Source: Galbula dea
Lineage: Eukaryota; Chordata; Aves; Piciformes; Galbulidae
Reading direction: 5' to 3'
Length of the DNA: 64,000 nucleotides
NCBI GenBank assembly: GCA_013399015.1
Contig: VWZX01004666.1
Span: 5,238,979-5,302,978, forward strand
Position 1 is the first letter of the stretch; every line of letters starts with the position of its first letter. This document shows, piece by piece, positions 25,501-39,145 of this stretch. The notes below the pieces were generated by a model, which saw only the letters and a list, made by a program, of their open reading frames with translations, did no database searches and had not been told where the DNA came from. A program made the position numbers and the translations under genes.

Positions 25501-28500
25501 TGTCTCTGAACTGATGTTCATGCTTGTCCCCCAGCAAGCTGTTTGCAGTGTACAGTAGGTTATTGCATGCCTGAATTACCATCTGCAATACCAGTGATAC
25601 ATGATTTCAAGTCCAGAAGACCTGTACACACACAACTTCCACCTAAATATCAATCGCACACATATACCTTTGTCTACTCAGACAGCCAAGTCTGCACTTA
25701 CTCCCTAAGAGGACTCTTTAACCAAAGAGATGATCTTTACTAGCTCTTTTCTCTGGTGCTAAACCATCTTCAGGCATTAACATTTAACTCTCCTCAGGTA
25801 TTGTTAGCATCCTAAACTAAAGTATTTTTTCCACCATCAGCATATCCCAAGAAAAGAGAAGTTCATGTGTAGCAGGAAAAACCTCTCCCTCTTCTTAAGG
25901 CTTCAGTAAACAGACTGCGGGAACTCCTGAAAAGCTTTATCAGTCCCAAAGAGAAGTCACTATTCATGGTGGGTGACCAGTTTTGCAACTTGCTCAGACT
26001 TTCAGCTACTAATGCCACAAAGTGCAACCAAATTCATGTCTGAATTGTGCCCCCCCACCATCCTCCAGAACCATCTGGCCTAAATTATATTATCAAAGCA
26101 GAGGATGTTACTACATTCATCTTTTACTGAATCCTGGGAAAAATGCTTTGAGATCAGCCCCAAACTATTTTGCTAGCTCTCTTCAACCTTGCTGAAAAAG
26201 CCCCCAAATTACAAAGTTAATTGGCAGCACATTGTTACCATATGTGTTATGCAAGAGAAGCACTGCAGTTTATTTGGGCATCAGAAACAAAGAACAGTGG
26301 AATATTACAGCTTTCCATGAGGATGTCATGTTGGCCTTGATTACTAAGGCACCCCCAGCCCTGAAGCCTTGATCCTCCTGTGTGTATCCTACCCAACATA
26401 CCACAGTACACTGCATCAATCTGCCCCCATCCTGGTTCTCCTCAAGAAACTCAGGACACATACTTTTCACTGCGCTTTTTCCATGTTCATATACTTCTTT
26501 CTTGAGTAAAGTTTTTCCAGGCTGTCTCATATCTCTAAAGCATGACCCTGAACCCGAACAGCTACGTGCTGCAGCTCCTGGGTCACACTGTCTCTTGTGG
26601 AGCAATTCTCTTTGCTCTAGCTCCTCATCCATCTTGCTGGATCTCTCTCAAATCTCTAACAGGAGCTGGATTCCTGGTCTACAGGCTCTGGTTTCCACCC
26701 TTCCCATTTAAAGTCTAGGTGAAAAAAGGTCTGTAGCAAATGTGTATCACCAGGATCCTACTCAGACTCTTCTTCCCTCTTTACCTTGGTAGCAGTAGCT
26801 TCTTTCAAAGCATCTACATTGATGTAGCAGCATTCACTAAAGCATGAACTCCCAGTAGCTCCATGACGCTTGATATCTGCAGCAAAATTTGTACCCACAG
26901 GCTAAAAACTCTCTCTCCCTATTTTTAAACTCTGACAGAATCACTACATTACAGTGTCCTTGGACAGACAGCACAGGGCACACTAATGTTCCAGCCCCAC
27001 AGATGCACCTGCAGAGCTCCTGCTGCCCCACCTGAAGGAATGAATTTATGCAATCTAGCAAGGGTCATGGGCAAAGACTGCTCACCTTAAAGCTCCATCA
27101 ACTATTTTTAAATGCTCAGATGGACTTTGATGAAGTGAAACATCAGGTTTCAATTAAGATGCCTTCATTTTCCAGTCTGATGTGTGTTAAACAACCTATC
27201 AAAACCTCATAAACTTCAGTTCATAGCATTTTCATTTCCGGATTCTCTCTCCTCCTCTCAGCTTAAGTAATATCTTGTGCATTAAAATAACGTGTTTAAA
27301 AAATAAAAACAAATCTGGAGAAAAGAAAGGCAGAAGTCTCTATAATTTCTGTCCTTCATTGGGGCAGCAGTTCTGATTTTCTTGAAGACAAATGAAGACC
27401 ACATCCTTCTAAGGGTAAGTTCTGGAGAACGCAGAGAGATGAAATTACTTCCTAGCTGACAGGAATATTTGGGATAAGAAACCTTCAGTGAACAGAGCAA
27501 AAATCCAGTGGTTCCAGAACCCAGAGACAGCTTCTGTACATACTTATGCGGAATGCATTTCACAAAAGCCCCATTCTGTGTGGCTGAATCTGCCTGCAAG
27601 TCTTGCACACTGCATTTTAAGAAGTTGATTTCTTACCTCTAGGTACCCATTCATCTGACCTGTATAAAACAAACACCTCTAATGTTTCACAATATAATTA
27701 AAGCATGGAAAATGAGGCATTAGTCTGTCTAGTCCTAATCCATGCTGCAACATGGCAAATATCCTGTAGGGATAACAACTGAGGGGCAATGCCAGGAGCA
27801 GAGCAAGCAGAGCTTGTCCAGAAATGGTGCTTCTCTCTGGGTTTGTCAGCTGTGTCTAATGTGACCAAAAATGTGACATACGGTCTCTATCAACAACTAT
27901 ATCACATGTGTATAAGAGTAATTTACCTACCCAAGTAATACTTTCTGTAATGGCTGATACATTAGGTAAAGCAAATATAAATAGTTTCTCACAGAGTGTT
28001 GCAGTGTGAGATAATCCAGAAAACTAAAGTCACCGCCTACTCCACATTAACACTTCAAAAAGCTGCACTGGGGGTGACAAACACTAGAATGACCATAGAA
28101 GTATTGTGTTAATAACTATGACATAAAAATGTGCTTTACGTTGTTTTCTTTACTAAGCTTTTATATCTAAAGCTTGTTACTGTAAGATCAGAATTTCTTA
28201 CCCAAGTCCTCATAAAACAAACCTTTACACTCTTACTAAAGCCTGAGATACAGGATGAGGGGTGCGACACCAGTGATTTTAGGCTGCAGTTCCCATGAGG
28301 ACAGCAAATTGTAAAACAGCAGCATGACATTTAGGGAGACCTGCACTGCTTCTAGATGCTCTGAGGGTGCAGATGGTAGGGTTCCTTCTTCCTTTTAGAG
28401 CACTGTGGATGGAACTCCTTCCATCCACACCAACAAGTGTCTTTTGGCAGGCTGTGGGTGACAGCAAGCTATCACTGGTGCTGGAAACCACAGAGCTGCC

Positions 28501-28718
28501 TCCAGAGAAGGGGCTCTGTAACAACCTTGTACCAGAAAGGAAGGATCTTTCCTTGGCCTTAAGGGGACTGACCACTGCCACCATAACAGAGCCAAAGTCC
28601 CTTCCCTTCAAAGTCCAACAGGGGAGGCCCAAAGAAAAAGCAAGATCAGAATAAGCCTACTCTGCTTCTTGGGTTCTTGTCCTCCCCCTTGGTTTTGCTT
28701 GTTCCACTTTATACCTAC

Positions 28719-28865
28719 CCCTCTGCCCATCAGGCCGTTGTTGAAAGGCAGTCCGATGAAGCTGAAAGCTGCCTCCTGGATGAAGTAGGGATTCAGGATA
28801 CGTATCTCATGAGGTTCTCTTGGGACACGGGTTGCCACTGACTTCCAAAAGCCATCAGAGGCACT
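28719..28865 (-). CDS. ST3GAL3: ST3GAL3 coding exon, start of sialylmotif S
   Basis: A 147-base, 49-codon exon with phase 0 at both ends, acceptor TTGTTACCAG and donor GTAGGTAT. It starts SASDGFWKSVATRVP, includes an EIRILNPYFIQEA core, and ends LPFNNGLMGRG. The NNG-MGRG end opens sialylmotif S, which contacts both donor and acceptor substrates and continues directly in the next exon. Against mammals, Phe-Ser-Phe replaces Phe-Thr-Leu before IGLP, and Arg replaces Lys in the RVP-EP stretch. On 375-residue numbering it spans about residues 249-297. Confidence 0.97.
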
Positions 28866-29190
28866 CTGGTAACAAAAAAGGGGTGGGGGAAAAGGAAAGA
28901 TAAAACAATAAAACACAATTATGTACAAGAGATACAGAGCAGATTGCTATTATTCTTAAAAAAAAAATAAAAATACAGTACTGGCAGCAGTTCCCACTGT
29001 CCCTGCTCCCTGTCACAAGGGACTAGTATAAAGTTGTAGTGGGAGGGTGCATCCTGGAGGGGTGACAGCAGCATGTGCAGATGCACTTGAGCTAGTCTGG
29101 ATGACAAGTGTGAGGAAGACAGAGAGGTCTGGGCTTCAGCATGAATAACCCCCTCCTGGTGCCATCTTTTCACTCTTATTAGCACTTCAG

Positions 29191-29228
29191 TTTGGTTAAT
29201 GGCTCTTTAGCTACTTTGGTTAATGGCT
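29191..29228. repeat. 14-base direct repeat
   Basis: TTTGGTTAATGGCT at 29191-29204 and again at 29215-29228, separated by 10 bases. Minor intronic duplication. Confidence 0.8.
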
Positions 29229-32217
29229 TAAGCATTCCAGCACATGCCTCCAAGGAGATGTACCCTTAGAAAGCAAAAGCTTGTAAGAACATTCAAAGAG
29301 CTAAAAAAGACCATACAGCTTTACTTCTTGTGTGAGCTACATGCTTCCTACTTTATCCTAGATTTATCCTCTCTGTTAGGTTTTATGTGAGTTAAGTTGC
29401 AAGCTTATAAATGTGCCATCTTGTCTTTTGAAGAGTCATGAATGTTCATGGTAAAAGGGAAAAAACCAACAAAGTATGCCCTTTATGATTACCCAATGGA
29501 CTGTTTTTTTAAGTAAAGTCTTCATCCTGTGAACACAGGAGATTACTGGCATTGAATACTGCTGCCCTGCCAGACAGCCCTGCCTAGAGCAGGGCTTGTG
29601 CCCCTCTGCCACGTTATATCATTGCTCCTGCTGGTCCAGATGTTAGCAGGTATAGCATGTACTGCCCTCAAAACAAGCAGAGGCTCTGTGTTCCCAGGGC
29701 TTACAGAATAATTCCATTTTCATGTTTTACTTCTGTTTGGTTAAAAATTCAGAGCAATGCACAGGGAGGATGGCAAAAATTTTAATCTTGCTTTGGCAAG
29801 GTAGTCTGATTGAATACCTCCTTCTTGAAGCATTGAGCCATCTTACTTGTGATCTCCATGACAAGAAACAGAGGCAGACATCAATTACATTGTACATAAA
29901 ACACATGTGCTTTGGAAGAAATTTACACCAGTTTTGGGTTGCTTGCAGCTCAACAGTGATTTTACAGCTGCTTTCAAGACACTGCTGAAAATGTCGATGA
30001 TCCTCTGCAAAATCCTCAGGAGCCTCCTCTGGCCACTAGTGATCACCCCTGGTAATTCTGCCACAGCTGATGCCTGCTGCATTTCACACGCTACTTGTAC
30101 TGCGCACTGTGAACTCTCACACCACGTTGTGCTAAACACCTTACAGGGGCTTCTTTATAGATCAATCCTATGGCTTTCTTTAGCTTCTGAATTTCAGATC
30201 CTGAAGAATGAAACTTTGGTAGATGGCTCTTGCTGAGTAAAGGCATTAGCACAGCAAAGTCAATGAGGATGTATACTGTTATCCAAACCAACAGCATAAG
30301 ACAGCCAAATGCCATTGCTATACTGTTTTGATCCCATGTGCCCAAACATCATAGAGTTTTTCTGAGACTAGGGCAAGGATCCTGTGAATTTAAGTTCTCA
30401 TCTTAGCAATAGAAAATGGCTCTCAGGACCCTACATGGAAAAAAAGTCCTAACTAACACTCATGTTCTTTTATCATAGCTGAATTAGAAAGAATGCCTGG
30501 TGTCAAAACAGTCTAACACTTTCCATTATAATATGACATTTTCAGCCACTGAGTAATCCCACCATTAAAAAAGAAATAAAAATCAACTTTATAAATGTTA
30601 TGAAGTCCAGCATCCATTTGACCAAGGGATTTGAGGGATTTGGTATGTCAGCTGAGTTTTGCCTCCTTGTGAAAATTCATTAAAAATTGGACAAATATTA
30701 AACCTTTGGAATTTCCTAATGGCACATGTAAAGCTGAAGCCTTTCAGTTCCAGGGAAGAAGGGGAAAAAATTTAAATAGAAAAGAATCACAGATTCCACT
30801 GGCATTAAGCATGCTCCAGGTCTCACAGAAATGAAGATGATAAACAAAAATCTTGAACAGCAGCTACTCATTCAGTGAAACCATCTTATCATGGGTTTAA
30901 GCAGGCACACCCTGGAAAAATAGCGTGTGACCTTGAAACTAAAATAAATTTATAAGTTCAGTTACAATTTCACGTGCAACTCTAAATATGGCATTGCCTA
31001 AATTTTGTAAACAATTCAACCCAAAGGTCTGCAAGCTATTTGAAGTGGACAAAAGCAGCCTTTTGTTTGGGCTCACACTCTACATATTCTACATAAATTC
31101 TGGGATTCATGTGGAATTTATGTGGCTTTTACACTACACACAGAACATTAAAGAGAAAAGAAAAAGAAGAAAGACTACAAACATTTGAGACTTTTATTCT
31201 TTGCTGTTGCCTGGGCTGTTCAGAAAGATAACTACACATTTCACAGTTGCCTATTTTCCCAGTGCTGTTTGAAGCACTGGGACCTTACCTGGGCTTCTCT
31301 TGGCTAGTTCAATGCCAGTGTAAAATACAGGTGGACCCTGTCCCTAGATAGGAACATCACCTCTCTGCTTTGGTCCCTTCTATGTGGCTGCTTGTCCTTC
31401 AGACTAGTTCCCTAAGCATTTTCCTGAGCTATCAAACTGCTCTGAAATTGCTCTGGTTTCCCCCTTCTGTCTCATTTCTATTTGCACTCTGTTCTTCCCT
31501 GTACCTTTTCTGGGTAGTTCCCCAGAGATTATTATTGAGGGACACCTGGGGTAATCTTTCATTTTGGTATGTTTTCCCTCTGTAGTTTCTAAAACAATTG
31601 CAGGGAGAAATGTGGAATCTCAGCAGAAAGCTCTCACGCTTGCACCTATAGAGCAGGCAATGCACACTTTAGGGATAAAGAACTAAAACCTGTTTTCCTG
31701 GCTTATAATTACTGACATTCTTAGCCTTGTGGTTTGGCTCTTTGAACACTGCAATTCTGAGCTCCATCTCAAGCCTTGTGGTTTTTTCTGTCACTGAAAA
31801 GCGACAAAATGCAGCACCACCACAACTGCAAGCCCTGGTAGGCTGCTCCTCTGACACAACCCCCTTGGGTGCCGGCATCGGGAGTACAGCCCCTTCCAAG
31901 GCTCAGAACTGTGGCTTGCTGACGTTCAGCCACGGCTACACCTGCTGTGGATGTTCGGTCTGATTGGATACAGATGTTCAGCAAGGCTTATCAAGTAATT
32001 TCTACCCACTGGGAACACTGTCCCCTTTTTGGCTGGGAGGAGACAGCCACCCGAGGAGTAGCAGGCACTGGGAGGGAAGGCACACTCTTCCTGCCAGATT
32101 TGGGAGCTCAGACTCGAAGTTTGAGGTTAGGAGCATCCTGTGTTCTCCATTACAGTGACTAAGCCTGCAGTGCTTAAGGATGGATCTCTGAGGATGCAGT
32201 ACCTCCCTGTCTGATTA

Positions 32218-32292
32218 CCATGGAATGCTTTGGATTGGAAGGGACCTTTAAAGGTCATCAAGTCCAACTCCCCTGCAGTGAGCAGGGGGGGG
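32218..32292 (-). mobile_element. CR1 LINE 3' tip, minus-oriented half of a foldback pair
   Basis: A short CR1 3' end in minus orientation (ATTGGAAGGGACCTTTAAAG, GTCATCAAGTCCAACTCCCC). It ends near a run of eight G at 32285-32292 and is followed at once by a CR1 in the opposite direction. Confidence 0.85.
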
Positions 32293-32448
32293 TGATGAGC
32301 ACTGGCACAGGTTTCCCAGAGAGGTGGTAGATGCCCCTTCCTTGAAAACATTCAAGGTCAAGTTGGACGGGCCTCTGAGCAACCTGATTTAGTTAAAGGC
32401 GGGTTGAAGAAGATGACCTTTAAAGGTCCCTTCCAACCTGAAGCATTC
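32223..32448. repeat. Inverted repeat (37-base arms, 152-base loop) from opposed CR1 tips
   Basis: Arm one is 32223-32259 (starts GAATGCTTTGGATTGG). Arm two is 32412-32448, whose reverse complement starts GAATGCTTCAGGTTGG. By eye 34 of 37 positions match, with a shared GGGACCTTTAAAGGTCATC core that is itself partly palindromic. In ST3GAL3 pre-mRNA it could fold into a hairpin. Confidence 0.85.
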
Positions 32449-32460
32449 TATGATTCTATA
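32293..32460 (+). mobile_element. CR1 LINE 3' fragment, plus-oriented half of a foldback pair
   Basis: A plus-oriented CR1 3' segment: GAGCACTGGCACAGGTTTCC, GAGAGGTGGTAGATGCCCC, then GGTCCCTTCCAACCTGAAGC and the terminal ATTCTATGATTCTATA repeats. It is antisense to ST3GAL3. Together with the preceding fragment it forms an inverted repeat. Confidence 0.9.
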
Positions 32461-35400
32461 AGAGACCAGAGATAGCAGGTTATGAAGAAGGGATAAAAAA
32501 TGGCAGGGCTCACCTCAGAGCTACAGGGAGGGGACAATCCAGCTATAATTTCACATTCTGTCAATTTGCAGAAAACTGAAGGGTAATAGGGACAGCCAGT
32601 CGTATCTGTGTCTCCATTCAGTTTTCCATCTTCAGTTCTCAGATATACCAAGGTGAATCATGACATGTGCTAAAATAACATGTGGAAACTCAGAGCCTTA
32701 GCACACCTCAATAGAAGATACAAACAGGTAAAAGCAGGCTGAGTCTCCCAGAAGAACAACATTTCTCATATACTACGCAAAATGAGGGTAATGCTGTTGC
32801 AACCTGATGACACGGATGCTGCCTCTTCTGTACCTTTATGAGACTGCTGCATTTAGGAGTACAAGCAGCACTGCTCCTGAAGACATCTAAGTCTGATGGG
32901 AAGGGGACAGAGAAATTGCAAAGGTCAGTTAAATCACAACATGAAGTTGAGCAAAGTATGCAATACTCTGCTGTAAAGCAATAAGAAAGATGAAAAGACT
33001 GGAGACAGAACCTGTGGTAAATGAAGATTACTGCTCTTTCAAACCTTGGTAACACCAAAAATGGAGAAGAAGGGCATGAGGGAAAGAAAAAGCCAGAGGA
33101 TGACATACCAGTCACAAGACTTCAGTGTGCCTGGGATCACACAGTTCACTGGAATCTCTGCCCCCACCTAGGCTGGAATGTGGTTTATTCTATACCCGTC
33201 ATCCACAAGCACTCACTGTCACACAAACACAGAGTACAGCAGAACTGCTGCAATCCATCTGCAGAGGCTTTTGAAAGGTTTCTGCTCAGGCATAACTGGA
33301 TCAGATGTGGAAGGTGTGTTTCCGCTAGACAATAACCATCTTATCAGCCAGTGCCGCATTTCTCAGCGGTCAAGTAGACATGGAGGCCTAAAAAATGCAC
33401 TTCTACAAATGGTAATATAAATGAAGTTGCATCATTTGCACCACCTATCAAAGTAACAAGGAATTTTTAGTAACAAGAACAGAGGTGCTGAAAGCTTGCA
33501 GTCTGGGTTGATGGTCAACAGCCAGACCCACTAGCCCACACTTAAAATATATTTACCCAACCTGCTTAAAGAGATAGAGAACACCTCACCACCCTCTGTA
33601 CACAGCTCTGATGGCCAGCACTTGTTCTGAATTTCCCTATCTTCAGTTTCTAGAGTGTAGAAATGCTCTAGAGTCTAAAGCATTTTGTTCCACTCTTATC
33701 AGCCCCAGTGAAAAGCTCTTACTATACCTGAAGCAGGAACATGGCAGATTGGGCTCAAACCTTTCCCTCATATTCTTTTTGTCCCACTGCCAAAAGAGAT
33801 GCAGCTCTTGGACTATCCAACAATATGATACTTCTAATTTTTTGTATTTTTTGTTTCTTCTCTCTGAACACCCTTCCACTGACCAAGTCTAAAATCAAAT
33901 GGTTGTAATTTCCCAGGCCATTCCCCTGTCACTATTTCCCATCACCCAAGAGCCTCACAGTATCCAAGAGAACTCCTGACAGGTAGTAATCCCCCCCAAT
34001 TTATCTTTTGCTTATGTTTCTCAGTGTGAAATCCAAACAGATTTTCTAACCAGTGTTTTCAATGGCAAAAAGCAACAAAGCATGAAGGAGACAAAAGCAC
34101 CTCTTAACACATGATACTACTAGAGATTTTGTTGTTTGTTTGGGTTTTTTTTAAAGCAAAAATCTAACTATGCTTCTTCATTAGTAGAGTTGAGCTAATA
34201 ATACTTCATTACAATGGCTACAGATTAGGTTCTTCGGACTTGATAACCAGGCTGAAAACAACACGAGAAGGGAAACTTAGTGCCAAGTAGTAGTTGTGGA
34301 CTTCAAATTTTGTGCCAGACATGTCAACTTTGTGGCGCTCTAGCTACACAAGAAACTGAAAAGCTGCTCTGTCCATAGACACCAGGTAAGAAAGCAGCAA
34401 CCTTGATGGTGACAAAAGGGTGGCACTGGTGCATTACACACCAGGTCAGTTTGCTAAACTGATGTGTTCTTTCCCATGGCTGTCAGTTTCTGCAGTGTTT
34501 ACCTGAAAGCATGTATTATGATTAAGCAGAGAAGCATATACAAATAGGCCTACTAAATTTCCAACTTCATTTGACCTATAAGACTTGCAGTGCTATAGCT
34601 AGCCTACAGACAGACACTGGCCTCCTCTGCTGCTGATCTAACACCAACTGTTGTCTTCCAATTCACAGGATTAGGCAGCACAAGGTCAAGACCAGCTCTA
34701 AAGAATCAGGAGAGCAAATTTATTTTTATGCTATGTTGTAAATGCAAAGGAATTCCTTTTTCTTCACGAATTTCTATGGTTTTATCTGTGTAACTGAGAG
34801 CAAAATATGGTTCACAGTTGTAAGATAACAAAATGTTGTTGAAAAAGAGATTGTCCTGTAAAGAAAATTAAAGTTGGAACACGTTAGATGAGCTGCAGAG
34901 AAACCCTGAGATTAGTCTGATGAATACAGAGTTTCAAAAGTCAAAGCAAAAATGATAGCTCACATACGGTGTGTCAGAAGACGTGTTTGTACTATGTGCA
35001 AACAGGGTGATGGATAGACTGTACTACAGACTATTTTGTTCAAAATGCAAGCTGGATTTTGAGCCAAAATTTGAAGAAATATTCCTGTTTTGAAACAACT
35101 TAGGAAAGACAGAAGTTGTTAGTAAAAGGAATGGATCTAGATAATTTACATTTCTGTTGTAGTTTTCTGACCATGAATAACAATAATTCTTTAAGGAAAA
35201 AATGTCTGAAGTAGTACAGTTTCAGAAAAGTCCTTAAGAAGAAAAGACCTTATATCACCATTATTTACATGGGATTTTATTCCCATTAGGGACCGGTCCC
35301 TTTATTTTGCTATTATTTTTATGACGTAGTTTATGAAATGTCATACTCGCTTAAGATCTATTAAAGGGAAAACATGGCTGAAAGGCCACATCCAGGTGTT

Positions 35401-35720
35401 AGGATGTGCTGAAATAGGACAACAGTCCTGGAACTTCAGAGCTTCAGCCCAGGATTTCTGCTGTGAGCACTGACTTTCTAATTTTGCCACAGGGTTTTTT
35501 TTGTATCACCATATATCTAAGTGTTTTACAAACAATATTTTTATACTTAGAGCACCTCTGCAATATTTAGCATGTATTACATCATTTTACAGGGGAGAAA
35601 AGAGATGAAGAAGAATGCCCAGTTTCCATTGCCTCCTGATGCTCTACTTCAGACACTTTAAACTGAATCTTCAGAACATTTGTTAAGCTCATAATACAAC
35701 TCCATTGACTTCACTGCTGC

Positions 35721-35760
35721 TGAACACCCAGCTTTCCTGCTGAACACCCAGCTCTCCTGC
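35721..35760. repeat. 20-base tandem duplication
   Basis: The unit TGAACACCCAGCTTTCCTGC is followed at once by the same unit with one T-to-C change (GCTCTC). Confidence 0.9.
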
Positions 35761-38700
35761 ATGTCTGCCTCACGAGACGTAAGTGTGTTTGGAAGATTCT
35801 CATCTAACTTGCCCAGCATCACATCAGTCAGTCAAATGCTAAACCACCTCCCCAAGCAGAATCTTCAGTGTCTGTAATGAGGAGACTATTCTTTCTCCTC
35901 CCCTTTCCTCTCTCCTACTCACAACATGTTCTACAGATTCTGCAACTACTCATACCAAGGCTGAATGTCTTGCATTACAGAAATTAGTCTAAATCTCAAT
36001 CTGCTCTCTCTGCTAGATAGACAGCTGTGTTCTAAAAGAACCAGGATGTAATTATGCAATTAAGGATAACATCTGCACGTGAGAACTGAATTAATGTTGA
36101 AAATGCAATGTTATTTGTTTTTCCTAACTTCTGGCAGATTGGTTTTTAAAACCTTAAAGGTCTTTAAAAAGTCTTAAAGGGTAACAACATGTTTTTTCAA
36201 AAAATCAACTCAAGAAAAAAATCCACCATACAGAGCAGTTAAACTCAGGGCACTGTCCTCTAAGTACAGCTACAAGCCCCAGTAAGTTATTGTACTGCAG
36301 CTCAGCTGTAACAGGAGAAACAAAAATGAACCCTCTTATAGGGCTTCTGAGCTATTTACACCTAACAAATCTGCAAGTGCTTTGAGAAGTTCCCTGCTGG
36401 TTATAAACCCTTCCTTTCTCTGCTGTTCCCAGTACCCGCTACCCTTAAACCTCCAATACTCCTGCTCTTGCTGTACACCAAAGCAAGCTACTGCTCCTTC
36501 ACATTACCCAAGTGGCTGGCACGAGGAGAGGGGATTCTTGAGAGTCCAGAAGAGATTCACCAATCTCCTTGTGAAGAAACAACTGAAGGGAAAATCATAT
36601 TACATCCCTGGAGATGCTGTATCCTGAAACACTGTACAGGAGAGCTCTGGTGGGACAGACTGTGCCCAGCATCTAATAGCCCCCATGGAACATCAGATCT
36701 AGCCGTGGGATTTCACAGGGCAGCCGGAGCCACAGCAGCCTGCCATGGTAACACAGCCACACTGATTCTCAGCTACTGCCCTGAAGAATGAGAGTCAGCA
36801 AAATAGGGTGGAAGACTACTTATTTTTTTAAACAGGAGTAAACCTGTGCATTTTCAGTAGCCTCATTCTGAGAGACAGCAATTTTAGCTAAACCTTCCAG
36901 CTGTGCCAAACATGTGGCATGGAAAACATCAGCTCAAAGATGACAATGTAATAAAGCACCAGAGCATTTTCCCTACTGATTGTAACAGAAAACATAAGCA
37001 AATACAAGCACAGCTACCTGCCCCACTTACAACAGTGTGCCTGTGCAGAATTAAAAAAAAAATAAAAAATTTAAAAGCTGTTTTGCAGGCTTTGGTGACA
37101 CAGCATGGGGACAGCCCAGGGCGCTTGAGGACACCCATCAGCAAAGTCTCTTTTAGGGATCTGAACTGATTCGTGAGCTTGAATACAAACAACTCCTCAT
37201 CACACAACACATATTTAGACTGAACTCTTGGCACATTACAACAAAAAAAGGCTAAAGGATCACCACAGGACAAATTATGGCCTAGAAACCCTCATCGCCC
37301 TTTCAAGTCATCTTACAGTGAGTCTCTAGGGAAATTTTTACATTGTTTTTACAGCAGGAGTACACAGAAAATCTGTCTTCTCCTATTTTGGCATCTTTGC
37401 TGAAATGAGAAGCCAAATAATTTGTATGTTCACTGAGTGTTCATATAGAATATATACAAATTATTCAGCATCCTTCAGGAGAAGAAAGCAGAAAGGTCAA
37501 AATAACAAGAGACTGGGAAGATGTCAGGAAGCTCCTGCCCTACTTTATTTTCTAGACTTGCATAAATAATAGGTGGTTTACAAAGGAAGAGCTTTTAAGG
37601 AGCATTATTCAATAGTCTTAAAAGATGAAAATTTAAATAAACTGTAATCTAAACAGAACATTTATATTTTCCAAATAGTCAAAATGCTGATTGCCTGGGT
37701 CAGGCTCTGTATCTTCTGCACTTGCCGGTTGTGGGCAAAGTTCACTTCAAGGACAATGGCCAGAATACAACTGATGGACCATCTGAAAAAAAGACTTCCA
37801 AGATCTACCACAAACCTTGTACACTCAACAGCTTGGCCATTTGTCTTCCACTTTATGTCCCTGATTAAAAAAGAAAAAAGGAAAAACAAGATACTAACAC
37901 TTACACAAACCTAGTCTTAACTAAGAAGAGAAGAAACACCCTTAGACACATCCCATAAATACACAACTGTAAGAATACAAATGCTACAAAAATGTGAGGT
38001 CTTCCCAGAATCTCTCTTGCTTACTACCTTCACATGTCCTGGTTTATTTTCACTTCTGTTGTCAGAACAAGCCTTTGCATTAAATAATAGTGAGTGTTGA
38101 GGAAGGAGAGAAGCTGAATCTAGAGATGGAGGAGGGTCAGGGATTTTCACCCGGCATGCACTGAAGCATCCTCCTCTCTTGCAGAAAGGAGCTGCTGCTC
38201 ATCTTGGGAAGAACCAGAAGCACCACACACAGCTGGAGCACAAGGGGAGAGATAAATTTAAGACGATAAAAGCACATGGGGAGTTTAGTTACTTCAGTAT
38301 TTATTATAGCAAACTAGAGATATAGGTCAAGCCCCTGTCCTGGAGCCCTCGGTGCTTTGAGGCAGAGAAAATGTTACAAATTGCTCAGACAGCACTAACT
38401 ATGCAAGTAATCCACGGAGCCCGCCAAGGAACACATGTGTCTCAGGCATAAATCGTCCAATCTATTCCTTTCTGAATTAACATCTGTCATCATGACACCA
38501 TTCAAAATGACTGAAGACTGGATCATATTAACAACCACACATCTTGTATAAATATTTGCCCTTCAGACTTTTTTTTTCCATTTTAAAATAAAAAAAATGC
38601 AGATAGCAACATTCCTGGAGCTGTGAAAGGGGAGTCTCTTTTCAGCCACTGATAGAAAGCAAGGGATTTTATTTACAAAATAAAATCAGTGTTTTTGCCC

Positions 38701-39125
38701 TGCTCTGCGAGTCTTACACTGCACATGGGTGAACTCAGAGCATCCTGCGGTGTTGCAATGCTTTCTGAAGGGCTCTTCTGGGGAATTTTGTTATGCTGGA
38801 GGTTGCTCACCTCTGAGACTCCACATAGCCTGAGAAGGAATGTGGAAACGGTTCTGGCTAATTGTGCCCAGGAAGAGAAAATTTTGCTGTGGTCCTTTGC
38901 AGGCAACTGGATGAAGCAAATAACTTACTTTCATGCAAAGCTGTCAAGGCTATTACTGGCTTGCTATTCTGCTCCTCAGAGTCAACAAATGGGTCATAGA
39001 AAGTGAGGACAGGGGTTCCCTGTGTCACAGAACAGGAAGGTGAGAAGGCAACATGAGAGTACAGTCCTGTCCTGGCTACTCCAAGGAAACAGAATTTTCC
39101 CAGATACTGGATTAAGTCTCTATTT

Positions 39126-39145
39126 AAAAAAAAAAAAAAAAAAAA
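39126..39145. repeat. A20 homopolymer
   Basis: Uninterrupted run of 20 A on plus, the longest homopolymer in the window. The preceding sequence (about 38.6-39.1 kb) was checked by eye for a processed gene copy and none was recognised. Confidence 0.95.

Larger units (their letters stand above)
17923..28718 (-). other. ST3GAL3: ST3GAL3 intron between the two motif S exons
   Basis: A 10.8 kb GT-AG intron that splits sialylmotif S between Gly and Asn (MGRG/NIPT). It holds one clear CR1 copy (22154-22596) and a 14-base T run (20214-20227). ORFs such as 140 codons at 19461-19039 and 120 codons at 26632-26270 on minus have no recognisable domains. No RNA gene was seen. Confidence 0.8.

Noticed and set aside
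26270..26632. 120-codon minus ORF with acidic start (MDEELEQRELLHKRQ)
   Set aside because: Looks protein-like only for the first residues. No conserved pattern, and no acceptor or donor fits the frame.
39126..39145. A20 run taken as the tail of a processed pseudogene
   Set aside because: No gene-like sequence or target-site duplication was seen next to it.
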